NCBI GenBank assembly: GCA_003250395.1
Contig: QKGM01000001.1
Coordinates: forward strand, 1-64,000
Length of the DNA: 64,000 nt
Source of the DNA: Bacteroidota bacterium
GTDB taxonomy: Bacteria > Bacteroidota > Bacteroidia > Bacteroidales > TTA-H9
Reading direction: 5' to 3'
Shown: positions 33,560 to 43,100 of the stretch, piece after piece
Layout of the letters: each line of letters begins with the position of its first letter
How positions within the stretch are numbered: position 1 is the stretch's first letter
Translations under genes and position numbers: made by a program
Notes under the pieces: generated by a model
Told to the model about the DNA's origin: nothing
The model's database searches: none
Seen by the model: only the letters and a program-made list of their open reading frames with translations

Positions 33560-33798
33560 TTTAGCTTTAGCCGATAAACAACAAATTAAGCGACCCGGTT
33601 AACCAGGGATAACTCCTCACCAATGACAAGGGTATTTCCCACTATATTACACAGTAAAATAATGTTATAATACCATTACCTATATTGAATTCGGTTCATG
33701 GTATTACAATATTTGTTCTAAGGGGTTCAGCCTTATAAATAATAGTCAAATAATTATTTCAGAATCAGTTGTATAAGCCTGGTCTTTACTAACAGTCA
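33560..33798. other. AT-rich intergenic region downstream of lutB
   Basis: No gene, hairpin terminator or repeat could be supported in these 240 bases. It is the 3' flank of the lutB transcription unit. Confidence 0.4.
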
Positions 33799-35178
33799 TT
33801 ATTCCGGAAACTCTTCGTTATACAACTGCCTGAAGCTTTTGGGGGCAACCTTAGGCAGTTCACGCCGCTCACCCCATAGTTTTCCGGCAAACTGCCTGAT
33901 GAGGAAGTTTTTGGTAACAGGGCCGGCAAAATCCATCATATATCGGCTCAAGAACATTCTTTTGGATACCTTCATCCCTCTCTTCCATGAGGTTGTTGAA
34001 TAACCTTCAGCCACCGCATCCTTTCTGTTTTGCAGCAAGAGGTTGTGAAGTGGAATTTTTACCGGACACACCTCGGTGCACTTCCCACAGAGTGTTGATG
34101 CGAAACTCAGGTGGTTCCAGTTCTCCATTCCACGCATATGGGGTGTAATCACGGCACCAATTGGGCCACTGTAAGGGGTGCCATAGGCATGTCCCCCAAT
34201 GGTTTTGTAAACAGGACAGGCATTCAGACATGCACCACAGCGGATACAGGAAAGTGCATTACGCTGTTGTTCTTTGGCAAGCAGCTTTGAACGGCCGTTA
34301 TCAATCAGCACAACATACATATCTCCGGGGCCGTCGGGCTCTCCGTCAAAACGCGATCCACTAATGATACTATTATAGGCTGTAACATGCTGTCCGGTGC
34401 CATGGGCAGCCAGAAGAGGCCAGAAGAGGTCGAGGTCTTCTATGGAAGGGATCACTTTCTCGATACCGGCTATCACGATGTGGAGACGCGGGAATGAAAT
34501 CGACATCAACCCGTTGCCTTCATTTTCAGTGAGTGCAACCGAACCGGTATCCGCGATCAGAAAATTTGCTCCGGTAATACCACAATCTGCTTTGACAAAC
34601 TTTTCACGCAATAATTTTCTGACGAATGAAGTAATCTCTTCAGGAGTGCTATCAGCAGGCAGATCAAATTTCCGGTTAAATAAGGCTGCGACATCCTCCT
34701 TCGACATATGCATGGCCGGGGTTAGTATGTGATAAGGTTTTTCACCAGCCAGCTGCACAATGTATTCTCCGAGATCGGTTTCAAGTGATTCTATCTTATT
34801 GGCTTTAAGAGCTTCATTAAGAGCGATTTCTTCACTTATCATCGACTTCGATTTCACCACTGTACGAACATCGTATTTCTTCATCACAGCAAGAATCTCG
34901 CTGATAGCTTCGCCTGCATCCTCGGCCCAGATAACTTTCCCGCCCCGGGCAGTGAACTTGGCTTCAAATTCGATCAGATACTTATCAAGATCGTTGATTA
35001 CACGATATTTGATACTGGCAGCTCTGGTACGCGCCAGATCGAGGTTTGAGAACTGGAGCAGCCCCCTTTTAACAGCCTGATCGTATTTTGCAATGTTGTT
35101 GGATATTATACGCCGATGGTCTTTATCGAAAGCCTTTTTTTCTGCATCACGGGTAAAGGACTGGCTTATATCGTTCAT
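33799..35178 (-). CDS. lutB: Lactate utilisation iron-sulfur protein LutB
   Basis: A 459-residue LutB/LldF-type protein. The N-terminal two thirds form a LUD domain (VVKSKSMISEEIALNEAL, ADCGITGANFLIADTGSVALTENEGN). The C-terminal third has two ferredoxin-like clusters, CIRCGACLNACPVY and CGKCTEVCPVKI, followed by a helical tail. With LutA and LutC it oxidises L-lactate to pyruvate, passing electrons to the respiratory chain. Neither partner is in this window, so the complex must be completed from elsewhere. It is 29 bases behind rpiB and likely shares its promoter. Confidence 0.92.
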   Translation of the reverse strand: MNDISQSFTRDAEKKAFDKDHRRIISNNIAKYDQAVKRGLLQFSNLDLARTRAASIKYRVINDLDKYLIEFEAKFTARGGKVIWAEDAGEAISEILAVMKKYDVRTVVKSKSMISEEIALNEALKANKIESLETDLGEYIVQLAGEKPYHILTPAMHMSKEDVAALFNRKFDLPADSTPEEITSFVRKLLREKFVKADCGITGANFLIADTGSVALTENEGNGLMSISFPRLHIVIAGIEKVIPSIEDLDLFWPLLAAHGTGQHVTAYNSIISGSRFDGEPDGPGDMYVVLIDNGRSKLLAKEQQRNALSCIRCGACLNACPVYKTIGGHAYGTPYSGPIGAVITPHMRGMENWNHLSFASTLCGKCTEVCPVKIPLHNLLLQNRKDAVAEGYSTTSWKRGMKVSKRMFLSRYMMDFAGPVTKNFLIRQFAGKLWGERRELPKVAPKSFRQLYNEEFPE

Positions 35179-35207
35179 GGGTTGAAATTTTTCAATGAAT
35201 AATCAGA

Positions 35208-35651
35208 TCAGTGAACCGGAATTTTTTCAACTCTCTTTTGATGACGCCCACCTTCGAAAGGCGTTTCCAGAAAAGTTTTAACCATATCGATAGCCTGATC
35301 CATGGTAATAAAACGGGCACCCATAGCGAGCACATTTGCATTGTTGTGCTGCCTGGCAAGAGATGCCAGCTCAGTAGTATGACACAGGGCACACCTGATT
35401 CCCTGGTGCTTGTTAGCCACCATACTAACCCCTATTCCACTACCGCAAATAATAATCCCCCGGTCAAAACGTCCCTCTTCAATAGCAGAGGCAAGTGGAT
35501 GAATCACATCCGGGTAGTCCATGCTGGCTTCAGAATGGGTTCCAAAATCAACGGTACGGTAGCCATGCTCTTCGAGCCATAGCTTAATACTTTCTTTCAT
35601 TTTATAGCCTGCATGATCAGCAGCAAGTGCCAAAATTTCCGAATTTTGCAT
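35208..35651 (-). CDS. rpiB: Ribose-5-phosphate isomerase B
   Basis: A 147-residue RpiB/LacAB-family isomerase of normal length. Motifs: ALAADHAGYKMKE at the N-terminus (Asp-His of the active site), DYPDVIHPLA, IIICGSGIGVSMVANKHQGIRCAL (catalytic Cys and the phosphate-binding GSGIG) and RQHNNANVLAMGARF. It interconverts ribose 5-phosphate and ribulose 5-phosphate in the pentose phosphate pathway. It leads a two-gene unit with lutB and starts just beside the DnaA-box-rich region. Confidence 0.95.
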   Translation of the reverse strand: MQNSEILALAADHAGYKMKESIKLWLEEHGYRTVDFGTHSEASMDYPDVIHPLASAIEEGRFDRGIIICGSGIGVSMVANKHQGIRCALCHTTELASLARQHNNANVLAMGARFITMDQAIDMVKTFLETPFEGGRHQKRVEKIPVH

Positions 35652-35676
35652 GGTTGTTGAAAAGTTTTTTGATCAA

Positions 35677-35684
35677 CAAAGGTA
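35677..35684 (-). promoter_or_regulatory. Promoter -7 element of rpiB-lutB
   Basis: The minus strand reads TACCTTTG, fitting TAnnTTTG, 26 bases upstream of the rpiB start codon. Confidence 0.5.
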
Positions 35685-35786
35685 CTGATATTTTTCGCCT
35701 CTATTTCACCCCTACCCGTTAATGACTTACGGAGAAATCTATCAGCACCATATTTTAAAAATAGCTGATTTATAATGAAATAAAAC

Positions 35787-36106
35787 TTATCAACAATAAA
35801 TTGTTCATAATATATCAGGGCTGTTAATAACCCGCTGATAACTTTCTCTTTTTTGTTAATCGATTTCTCTTTTGCCGGACCGCTTGTTGAAAACCGGGAA
35901 GTTTTCACCTTTTTTCAACAACTTTTCAACAAGGTGAGGGGGTATTCTTACAGGAAAGTTATCAACAAAAAGGGTTATTAACCATTGTTAATAACCTTGA
36001 AATAATACTGCTTTACAATCGTTTAAACGAGACCCTCCTGTTGATAAACTGTTAATAAAAATTCATAACCCGAAATGTCAAGTAAATTGCCAAAAAGTTA
36101 TCACCA
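35787..36106. other. DnaA-box-rich AT region, candidate oriC
   Basis: Three exact TTATCAACA 9-mers occur: 35787-35795 (+), 35959-35967 (+) and 36039-36047 (-). Close variants surround them: TTATTAACA at 35822-35830 (-), 35986-35994 (-) and 36050-36058 (-); TTATTAACC at 35975-35983 (+); TTATCACCA at 36098-36106 (+). Several TTTTCAACA words lie near 35910-35930. The E. coli DnaA box is TTATCCACA, so these are one mismatch away. The region is AT-rich, has no gene and lies between rpiB and nadA. No dnaA gene is in the window. It could be oriC or a DnaA-titrating cluster. Confidence 0.5.
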
Positions 36107-36163
36107 CTATTAACAGCCTTTGTTGTTATTATTATTTTTAAAAAGATATAAAGAAAAAGAAAT

Positions 36164-37111
36164 ATGGAACAGACTTTAAACCTGAAACAGGCAATCCTCG
36201 ATTTAAAAAAGAAAAAGAATGCGATCATTCTGGCTCACTATTATCAGATACCTGAAATTCAGGATTTGGCTGATTTTATTGGTGATAGTCTTGCTTTATC
36301 ACAAAAAGCATCAGAGGTTGATAACGATGTAATTGTATTTTGCGGCGTCCATTTTATGGCAGAAACAGCAAAGATACTTAATCCCGGTAAACAGGTACTT
36401 CTTCCTGATTTGGAAGCTGGTTGTTCACTTGCCGATTCGGCTCCGGTAGATGATTTTGCTGCCTTCAAAAAAATGTATCCTGATCATGTAGTCATAACCT
36501 ACATTAATTCAACTGCAGGTGTAAAGGTATTGAGTGATGTCATTTGTACATCAGGCAATGCAGTTCAGATTGTAGAATCTTTTCCGCGTGATCAGAAGAT
36601 TATTTTTGCACCGGATCGTAATCTTGGGTCATGGATTAATAAAATTACTGGCAGAGAGATGGTGTTATGGAATGGTGCCTGTCATGTTCATGATATGCTT
36701 ACCACCGAGGCAGTTTTAAAACTGAGATTGCAACATCCTGATGCTGCTGTTGTTGCACATCCGGAATGTAATGCAGCAGTGCTACAGTTGGCTGATTATA
36801 TTGGAAGTACAAACGGTATGCTCAAATTTGTTAAAAGCGACTGGCATGTAAAATACATCGTGGCGAGCGAGACGGGGATCATTCATCAGATGTACAAAGA
36901 TGCCCCCGGAAAGGAATTTCTGGTGGTCTCAGCCAACGAAACATGTTCATGCAATGATTGCCCTTACATGAAGCTAAACACGCTTGAGAAGCTTTATAAA
37001 TGTCTTCTGAATGAAACTCCATCAATTGAACTTGATGATGAAATAATAGAGAAGGCTGCTGTTCCAATAAACCGCATGTTGACAATCAGCCGTTCAGCGG
37101 GTCTTATCTGA
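36164..37111 (+). CDS. nadA: Quinolinate synthase
   Basis: A 315-residue NadA, which condenses iminoaspartate with dihydroxyacetone phosphate to quinolinate for de novo NAD synthesis. The cluster ligands are visible in FCGVHFMAETAK, HPECNAAV and CSCNDCPYMKLN. AHYYQIPEIQDLADFIGDSL and INSTAGVKVLSDVICTSGNA are the conserved substrate-site segments. Length fits the shorter NadA class. No nadB or nadC gene is adjacent. The promoter of the downstream tRNA overlaps the nadA stop codon. Confidence 0.95.
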   Translation: MEQTLNLKQAILDLKKKKNAIILAHYYQIPEIQDLADFIGDSLALSQKASEVDNDVIVFCGVHFMAETAKILNPGKQVLLPDLEAGCSLADSAPVDDFAAFKKMYPDHVVITYINSTAGVKVLSDVICTSGNAVQIVESFPRDQKIIFAPDRNLGSWINKITGREMVLWNGACHVHDMLTTEAVLKLRLQHPDAAVVAHPECNAAVLQLADYIGSTNGMLKFVKSDWHVKYIVASETGIIHQMYKDAPGKEFLVVSANETCSCNDCPYMKLNTLEKLYKCLLNETPSIELDDEIIEKAAVPINRMLTISRSAGLI

Positions 37112-37113
37112 TT

Positions 37114-37143
37114 TTGACGGTTTGAATGAAAGTGTTACTTTTG
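37114..37143 (+). promoter_or_regulatory. Full Bacteroidota promoter for tRNA-Thr
   Basis: TTG at 37114-37116, a 19-base spacer, and TACTTTTG at 37136-37143 match the two-part consensus TTG-N19-TAnnTTTG exactly. The tRNA begins 12 bases later. It is the best promoter match in the window. Confidence 0.75.
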
Positions 37144-37154
37144 CAGCCTGAAAA

Positions 37155-37227
37155 GCCACTTTAGCTCAGTCGGTAGAGCAGCGCATTCGTAATGCGCGGG
37201 TCGGGGGTTCGAGTCCCCTGAGTGGCT
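37155..37227 (+). tRNA. tRNA-Thr (anticodon CGT)
   Basis: A full cloverleaf is readable: acceptor stem GCCACTT paired with GAGTGGC (last pair T-G), D-arm GCTCAGTCGGTAGAGC, anticodon stem GCGCA/TGCGC around loop TTCGTAA (anticodon CGT, reading ACG), T-arm with TTCGAGT loop, discriminator T. CCA is not encoded. A consensus promoter precedes it and a hairpin with a T run follows. Confidence 0.95.
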
Positions 37228-37235
37228 CAGGAATT

Positions 37236-37277
37236 AAAAAAGACCGTAGTGAATGATCTCATTACGGTCTTTTTTTA
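37236..37277. terminator. Terminator between tRNA-Thr and the convergent S9 peptidase gene
   Basis: The stem AAGACCGTA at 37240-37248 pairs with TACGGTCTT at 37263-37271, extended by A/T pairs, and is followed by a T run. The A tract on the left arm gives a T run on the minus strand too, so it can serve both converging units. Confidence 0.85.
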
Positions 37278-37292
37278 GTATATTATTGATTA

Positions 37293-39449
37293 TTAAAGAT
37301 TTTGTTTGAAATAATCTTCAATTTTCATAATCAAATGGGTACGATCAGGACCGCTGACATTATGATCATGGCCCGGGTAAACAAAATAGTCGAGCAGGAT
37401 ACCCTTTTCAATGCAAGCCTGAACAAAACTTAAACTGTTTTGCCACACCACCACAGGATCAGAAGTGCAATGAATTATCATAAGCCTGTCTTTCAAATTA
37501 CCGGCTTTTTCAATCAGGCTGGCTTTTTTATAACCTTCTTCATTTGTTTGAGGTGTATCCATATATCGTTCGCCGTACATCACTTCATAATACTTCCAGT
37601 CGCAAACTGGTCCGCCAGCGACAGCTGCTTTAAATAATCCGGGATTTTCAAGTAATAGGTTGACGGTCATGAACCCGCCATAACTCCAGCCATCAACACC
37701 AATCCTGGTTGTATCTACAAAAGGTTGCTGCTTAAGAAAGCTGATACCGGTCAACTGGTCTTTCATTTCCAGTGTGCCACACTGTCTGTGAATTGCACTT
37801 TCAAAAGCAAAGCCCCTGTTGGCTGAACCACGGTTATCAAGGCTGAATACTATATAACCCTGTTGTGCCAGATAGTTAAGATAAATACCTGCCCCCGAAA
37901 GCCAACTATCGGTAATAAGTTGCAAGTGAGGCCCGCCATACACGTACACGATAACGGGGTACTTTTTTTCCGGATCGAAATCAGCAGGCTTTATCATTCT
38001 ACACCATAAATCAGTACCTTCTTCATTTTTAAGAGTAAACAGAGTTGTTTCTCCCAGTTTATAGGCCGACAACGGATTGGCAGCTTCGAGCAAAGTTTTT
38101 GATTTTCCTGATTTTACTTCAGTAACCATAATTTTCAATGGAACATCAGTATTGTTATATTGATCGATGAAATATTTACAGTCATCGCTAAGTTTTACAG
38201 CATGAGTACCATGATCGGCTGATAGGCGCCTGACCGTTCCCTTGTTTATATCTGCCGTGTAGATGTTTTTTTGAAGCGGACTCTCTTTCGTGGCCAGAAA
38301 GAAAACCTGTTCCCCTTTCGGGTCAAATCCGGCAACACCCGTAACCATCCATGATCCGGAAGTTACCTGACCAATAAGCTTACCATCAGTGGTATAATGA
38401 TAAAGATGATTGAAGCCATCACGTTCACTCAGCCATAAAAATTCATCAGGTTTAGAGTTGATGAAATAAAGCTGATTTTCGGGCTCGACATATTTTTCAG
38501 ATTTTTCTTCAAACAGAGTCTTCACAAGTTCACCGGTACCTGCATCATATTTATTCAATCTCAGGTGGTTCTGATCCCTGTTGAGCAAGCCAATGTAGAT
38601 GAATTTTTCGGAAGGATCCCATGTAACAGAAGTAAGATATTGAGCAGCAGGTAAACCAGTTTTCATGTAAGTAGTACTATTTGTACTGATATTATAGATT
38701 CCCAGTGTTACTTCATGCATATTTTCACCTGCCATCGGATATTTCACAGGTTTTTCGGTAGCTATACGGGTTGTTATATCAACGATAGGGTAATCGGGCA
38801 CCATGGTTTGATCCATCCGGTAGAAAGCCAGAAAATTTCCTTTAGGACTCCAAAAGGTTCCCTTCTCAATACCAAATTCATTGCGATGAACATTATTGGC
38901 TCCATATACAATGTCGTTGTTTTTTTCATTCGTGATAGCAATTTCGGTTCCGTCTGCCGATAGAAACAGGTTGTTGTCGCGGGTAAAGGCCACTTTTTTT
39001 GTGAGCGGTTCAGTATCTGTATTTTCTGCTTTCTCAGGGATAGTATTAACAATTGAAGCAACTTTTTTCAGCAGGTCGTAACAAATGATTTTACTTTCAC
39101 GGGTAAAGATCAGCTGATGATTTGAAATCCATTCTATTGAAGGAAATCTGTTCGACTGTTTAACAGACAGTTTAGTCAGAGCTGCATTGATATCATCCAG
39201 CCTGAGAATAGTATCTGGTTTCCAGGCCTGGTATTTTTGTTTTACCAACGATTGTTTTGTAATCCAGCTGAATGTATGTTCTCCTGGCACCCATTGCAGG
39301 TTTTGTAGTCCTCTGGCATAAACTGCCGGGTTTTGATAAGCAGCATCGGCGGGTGTTAATAATGCCGTCTGGGATGTGGCCTGAAACGGATAAACCTGTA
39401 TAAACAGGAAGATGGATAAACAGAAGCGGAGGAGTAAAGATTTGCTCAT
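37293..39449 (-). CDS. Dipeptidyl peptidase IV-type S9 family peptidase
   Basis: The start at 39449 gives a signal peptide (MSKSLLLRFCLSIFLFIQV, ending ATSQ); an in-frame upstream ATG adds a hydrophilic tail. The 718-residue protein has an N-terminal beta-propeller (DPPIV-N type: FSWITKQSLV, GTEIAITNEKNNDIVYGANNVHRNE, FGIEKGTFWSPKGNFLAFYRMD) and a C-terminal alpha/beta hydrolase. The catalytic Ser lies in GWSYGGFM, the Asp in TSDPVV, and the His in YPGHDHNVSG. Such enzymes cut X-Pro dipeptides in the periplasm of peptide-fermenting Bacteroidota. It ends convergent with tRNA-Thr. Confidence 0.92.
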   Translation of the reverse strand: MSKSLLLRFCLSIFLFIQVYPFQATSQTALLTPADAAYQNPAVYARGLQNLQWVPGEHTFSWITKQSLVKQKYQAWKPDTILRLDDINAALTKLSVKQSNRFPSIEWISNHQLIFTRESKIICYDLLKKVASIVNTIPEKAENTDTEPLTKKVAFTRDNNLFLSADGTEIAITNEKNNDIVYGANNVHRNEFGIEKGTFWSPKGNFLAFYRMDQTMVPDYPIVDITTRIATEKPVKYPMAGENMHEVTLGIYNISTNSTTYMKTGLPAAQYLTSVTWDPSEKFIYIGLLNRDQNHLRLNKYDAGTGELVKTLFEEKSEKYVEPENQLYFINSKPDEFLWLSERDGFNHLYHYTTDGKLIGQVTSGSWMVTGVAGFDPKGEQVFFLATKESPLQKNIYTADINKGTVRRLSADHGTHAVKLSDDCKYFIDQYNNTDVPLKIMVTEVKSGKSKTLLEAANPLSAYKLGETTLFTLKNEEGTDLWCRMIKPADFDPEKKYPVIVYVYGGPHLQLITDSWLSGAGIYLNYLAQQGYIVFSLDNRGSANRGFAFESAIHRQCGTLEMKDQLTGISFLKQQPFVDTTRIGVDGWSYGGFMTVNLLLENPGLFKAAVAGGPVCDWKYYEVMYGERYMDTPQTNEEGYKKASLIEKAGNLKDRLMIIHCTSDPVVVWQNSLSFVQACIEKGILLDYFVYPGHDHNVSGPDRTHLIMKIEDYFKQNL

Positions 39450-39621
39450 GTTGGAAATCGGGATAAGTGAATGGTTAATTAACACTATTTTTCATACGCC
39501 ATGAATCAATGGCGGTAAATATTTATCTGGTTAAAGATGGGAATGTCTTTGGCGAATACTTATGGGTGATGAAATATTTCAACAACCACAAAGGCAGGTA
39601 TGGTATTTGACAGTGAACTTA

Positions 39622-40650
39622 TTAATTCGTTTTTGGTTCTTCTGCAAATCTGATACTTTGCAAAATAGCTTCAAGCTGAATCATGAAATTCCGTTTCTCA
39701 CCATTCGGATTATAGGCATATGCTTCAGCTGTGAGTATTTTATTCTGCTTTTTATTGTATAGGGTATATGTAATAAACGGACCGCCCATGAAGTCTTTTT
39801 TCATCATCCATAAACCACGTGTGATAGCCCTGTAGCCGGTCTCCTGGCTTTCCGATACTTCCCTGACCGGAGGTATAACGTCAGTAGAAGTGGCCATATA
39901 AGATCCTTCTGTTGGCCCTTTGATGAAGCTGAAGCCAATAGAATCACGCTGACGTAGTATCTGTTTTAATCCGAACTGAGCTGTATCAAGATATGGTCTC
40001 TGGTAAAATACAAGCCCTAATTCAGTATCCTGTTTTTTACGGTGGATTGCTTGCCGGAGCCATAAAAAATCATTGGCTTTAAGAGCTATACTGAAACTAC
40101 CCGGGACCATAATATCAATGTTGAATTTTGATTTCAACAGTGTTTCGGCTTCCTTAGCCGGCGATATTTTGTAGAGGTTTTGTGCACGTTCAAATTGGTT
40201 TTTTTTGAAAAGTTCGTCAATGGCTTCTTTGTATTGGCCGAAAGCTGAAATCAGTGCTGAATCTGAAGAAGCAATCATTGTGACCACCACCTGAGGAGAT
40301 GCCCACTGGTTTTTTTTCACATCGACTACAGGAGTGGCCACTGTTTTGTCAGCATGAACAATCAAAATGGTGCTATGGGATATATACAGCGGGTTGTTTT
40401 CAAACTTCTTGATAGAAGCGTTCAGGAGATCGTATTGTGGTTCAGGTTGGGGAAGCGCATATACATAATTACTGAAAAAAGCTTTCAACGAGTCCCCTAC
40501 CAACCCCTGCCATTGTTCCGGAGTATCAGTTACGATGAGTAATTCTGAAGTACCTCCAGTAGCTTTTGTGCCTGTTGTTCCAATATTGTCGCACGAGCTG
40601 AGAAGTATGATAATCAGCGTGCAAGCTAGTAAATTGAGATTCTTTATCAT
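39622..40650 (-). CDS. DUF4837 family lipoprotein
   Basis: A 342-residue protein with a lipobox (LLSSC, Cys at about 20) after a short basic start, so a lipid-anchored envelope protein. The sequence ELLIVTDTPEQWQGLVGDSLKAFF and the late TEGSYMATSTDVIPPV and FMGGPFITYTLYN blocks fit DUF4837, a family restricted to Bacteroidota with no known function. It starts 14 bases after the transglycosylase gene stops and is probably co-transcribed with it, which hints at a cell-wall or envelope role. Confidence 0.8.
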   Translation of the reverse strand: MIKNLNLLACTLIIILLSSCDNIGTTGTKATGGTSELLIVTDTPEQWQGLVGDSLKAFFSNYVYALPQPEPQYDLLNASIKKFENNPLYISHSTILIVHADKTVATPVVDVKKNQWASPQVVVTMIASSDSALISAFGQYKEAIDELFKKNQFERAQNLYKISPAKEAETLLKSKFNIDIMVPGSFSIALKANDFLWLRQAIHRKKQDTELGLVFYQRPYLDTAQFGLKQILRQRDSIGFSFIKGPTEGSYMATSTDVIPPVREVSESQETGYRAITRGLWMMKKDFMGGPFITYTLYNKKQNKILTAEAYAYNPNGEKRNFMIQLEAILQSIRFAEEPKTN

Positions 40651-40664
40651 AATGATTTTGGGTT

Positions 40665-42500
40665 TTATTTTATAATTCCGATAATAATTTTCTGACCGGC
40701 TTTTAATGCATCTTCATTAGTGATGCTATTGATTTTTTTTAATTCATCGACAGTCATTTTGGCTATTGACTGAGCAATTTTGAAAAGAGTGTCACCTGAT
40801 TTAACTGTATAATATTCGAATTTTTCTCCTTCGTTTTGTACAGGTTTAGCAGATCCAATGATTATTAGCTTCTGTCCAATTCTAAGTTTTGAATTTTTCA
40901 GGTTGTTTATTGCCATTAATTCGTTGACAGTTAAGTTATTGTTTTTGGCAATGAGACCTAAGTTTTCTCCTTTTCTCACGACATGGACGATTTCTTCAGC
41001 CTTTTTTGGTTCATCTGTTGGTTTGAGCCTGGAGCCGGTATCTTGTTTTATTTGAGCCTGTGCTACTGCTGTGATCGAAGTGTCACTTTTTACCTGAGTA
41101 ATCTTTGGTTTTGAGTCAGTATTGGCAACCACCTGCTTTTTGGGGACTGTACCTGTCGGATAGATTATAATTCGCTGACCTTGTTTTATCATATTTTTCT
41201 TCAGACCATTCCATTTTTTTATATCACTTACCTTACAGTGATACTTATTGGCAATTTTTCCAAGAGATTCTCCTCTTTTTACAATATGAATCGTCCTCTC
41301 GGTTGCTGTTTTAATGGTTGCAAGCATTTTTTCCCGCTCTAACCCCTGTTTTGTCTTAAACTGATAAAGAGCCTTTTCGTTGTTAATAAAATCAGCTGTC
41401 TTGTCCTTTGGAATTCTGACTACATATTTCTTATCGGGGGTAGCCGGGATAATTCCCTCTTTGTATGCCGGGTTCAGGAATTTAACCTGATCTATCGGGA
41501 TGGAAAGAAATTCACTGATCTGATTAAACGAAAGAGCATCTTTGACAAGGATAGTATCGATACCACCGTACAATATTCCGGGGTTAAGAGGGTATAAGTT
41601 ATGTTCTGCAGCATAACTCATTACATAAGTTACAGCAATAAAAGCAGGAACATAACCTCTGGTTTCTCTGGGCAGGTATGGCCAGATTGCCCAGTAATTC
41701 TTTATGCCGCCCGAACGCCTGATAGCCTTGTTAACATTTCCTGCACCGGAATTATAGGCTGCCAGTGCCAGCGACCAGTCACCATAGATATCATACAGGT
41801 CGCGCAGGTGACGGCAGGCAGCATCGGTTGCTTTATAGGGATCACTTCTGTCATCGACCAGAGAATTCGATTTCAATCCATACATTTTGCCGGTATTATA
41901 CATAAATTGCCATAATCCTCTTGCACCTGCCCTTGATACAGCTGTCGGGTTTAAAGCCGATTCTACCACAGCCAGATATTTCAGTTCCAACGGCATGTTA
42001 TATTTATCCAGCATTTCTTCAAACAACGGGAAATAGATCGCAGCAAGACCCAGGGCACGACTGGTAAGCTCACGTTTCCTGACAGCATAGAGGTTGATAA
42101 AATCCTTAACATGCTGATTGTAGATAAATTCAAAAGGTGTGTTTCTGTCTAACTCAGCAATTCTTTCTGCGATAACAGAATCAGGATAACTGGGTACCTC
42201 ATCAAAAGGGAATTGGTAAATATTGGAGATTTGTTCATCGGGTACGAGGTAATAATCCTGAAAAAACTTAATGTTGGCCAAACTATCAAGGGCGCGTACA
42301 ATGGGCATATCAGGATTCAGATTTTGACCAAGTACACTTTGCGTAATAGGTCTGAAAGCGGTGGTGTCATCAATTCCCAATGTATCAGGTCCCAGTTGTA
42401 TAACTTCCTGCGCGTTTCCATTATTTGAAATCAACATTACCGCTACGGAGGAGAGTAAGAGAGCTGTCTGATAAAGTTTTTTAAGTAGATAGCCTGACAT
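40665..42500 (-). CDS. LysM-containing lytic transglycosylase (MltD type)
   Basis: A 611-residue exported enzyme with a signal peptide (about 1-30, ending NGNAQ). The SLT domain (about 130-300) has the catalytic Glu in [12 protein letters not shown], followed by [18 protein letters not shown] and [22 protein letters not shown]. Three LysM modules form the C-terminal half: near 395-440 ([16 protein letters not shown]), 510-555 ([16 protein letters not shown]) and 565-611 ([14 protein letters not shown]). It cleaves peptidoglycan to anhydro-muropeptides and binds the wall via LysM. It is followed by the DUF4837 lipoprotein gene. Confidence 0.92.
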   Translation of the reverse strand: MSGYLLKKLYQTALLLSSVAVMLISNNGNAQEVIQLGPDTLGIDDTTAFRPITQSVLGQNLNPDMPIVRALDSLANIKFFQDYYLVPDEQISNIYQFPFDEVPSYPDSVIAERIAELDRNTPFEFIYNQHVKDFINLYAVRKRELTSRALGLAAIYFPLFEEMLDKYNMPLELKYLAVVESALNPTAVSRAGARGLWQFMYNTGKMYGLKSNSLVDDRSDPYKATDAACRHLRDLYDIYGDWSLALAAYNSGAGNVNKAIRRSGGIKNYWAIWPYLPRETRGYVPAFIAVTYVMSYAAEHNLYPLNPGILYGGIDTILVKDALSFNQISEFLSIPIDQVKFLNPAYKEGIIPATPDKKYVVRIPKDKTADFINNEKALYQFKTKQGLEREKMLATIKTATERTIHIVKRGESLGKIANKYHCKVSDIKKWNGLKKNMIKQGQRIIIYPTGTVPKKQVVANTDSKPKITQVKSDTSITAVAQAQIKQDTGSRLKPTDEPKKAEEIVHVVRKGENLGLIAKNNNLTVNELMAINNLKNSKLRIGQKLIIIGSAKPVQNEGEKFEYYTVKSGDTLFKIAQSIAKMTVDELKKINSITNEDALKAGQKIIIGIIK

Positions 42501-42561
42501 CTTGATAATTCTCAGTTTTGTATTGAATAAAATAGTTTTCCGATAGAATCCTTTTGCTGCA

Positions 42562-42918
42562 TTATCTAATGAAATGTGGCATCGCGGGAGGAAGCTCCAT
42601 TGATATTTCTGTTAATCCTCCGATGGTACCTTCTTCAGTGAGCCACGCTGACTGGTGGATAAGTTTCCTGATCCCGTTTTTTTCAATAGTATATATATTG
42701 GATCCGCCTTCGGTGAGTAATTTTCTAATGATGGATGCAGAGTGCTCATTATGACATTTAAACAAACTCTGTCCTATCAGATTACCACCATAATTTTTAA
42801 AAACGCTTTGGGCCTTCAGGTTCATATATATTATTTCAGCTTTTTCATTGCATACCGTAATGGCAGCAATGCTGTTCATAGACCACATTCCGTTATCATT
42901 CTTCATCTTCTCCGGCAT
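42562..42918 (-). CDS. Single PAS-domain protein
   Basis: A 118-residue soluble protein that is essentially one PAS fold: [49 protein letters not shown] and [19 protein letters not shown] correspond to the usual strand and helix order. No output domain is attached. Stand-alone PAS proteins of this type are common in anaerobes, and some bind heme or flavin, but no ligand residue can be named with certainty here; Cys and His in FKCHNEH are candidates. It lies 61 bases upstream of the transglycosylase gene on the same strand. Start may be five codons later. Confidence 0.75.
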   Translation of the reverse strand: MPEKMKNDNGMWSMNSIAAITVCNEKAEIIYMNLKAQSVFKNYGGNLIGQSLFKCHNEHSASIIRKLLTEGGSNIYTIEKNGIRKLIHQSAWLTEEGTIGGLTEISMELPPAMPHFIR

Positions 42919-43023
42919 TTTATTTCTGCAAAGCTAAGTCTTTTTTAGGCCCTTGAGAGAAAAACAGAATACCACTATCCTGAATCCCGGATCTATAACG
43001 CTGATTTCTTTACAGATATTTTC

Positions 43024-43031
43024 TACTTTTG
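43024..43031 (+). promoter_or_regulatory. Promoter -7 element for the deiminase gene
   Basis: TACTTTTG followed by C fits TAnnTTTG, about 70 bases before the ATG at 43101. Confidence 0.45.
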
Positions 43032-43100
43032 CGATTGTTCAGTAGACCAGTTAAACAGAAAAGAGCATTAAGAAAGCTTTAATCACCTAATTATTTGTAT

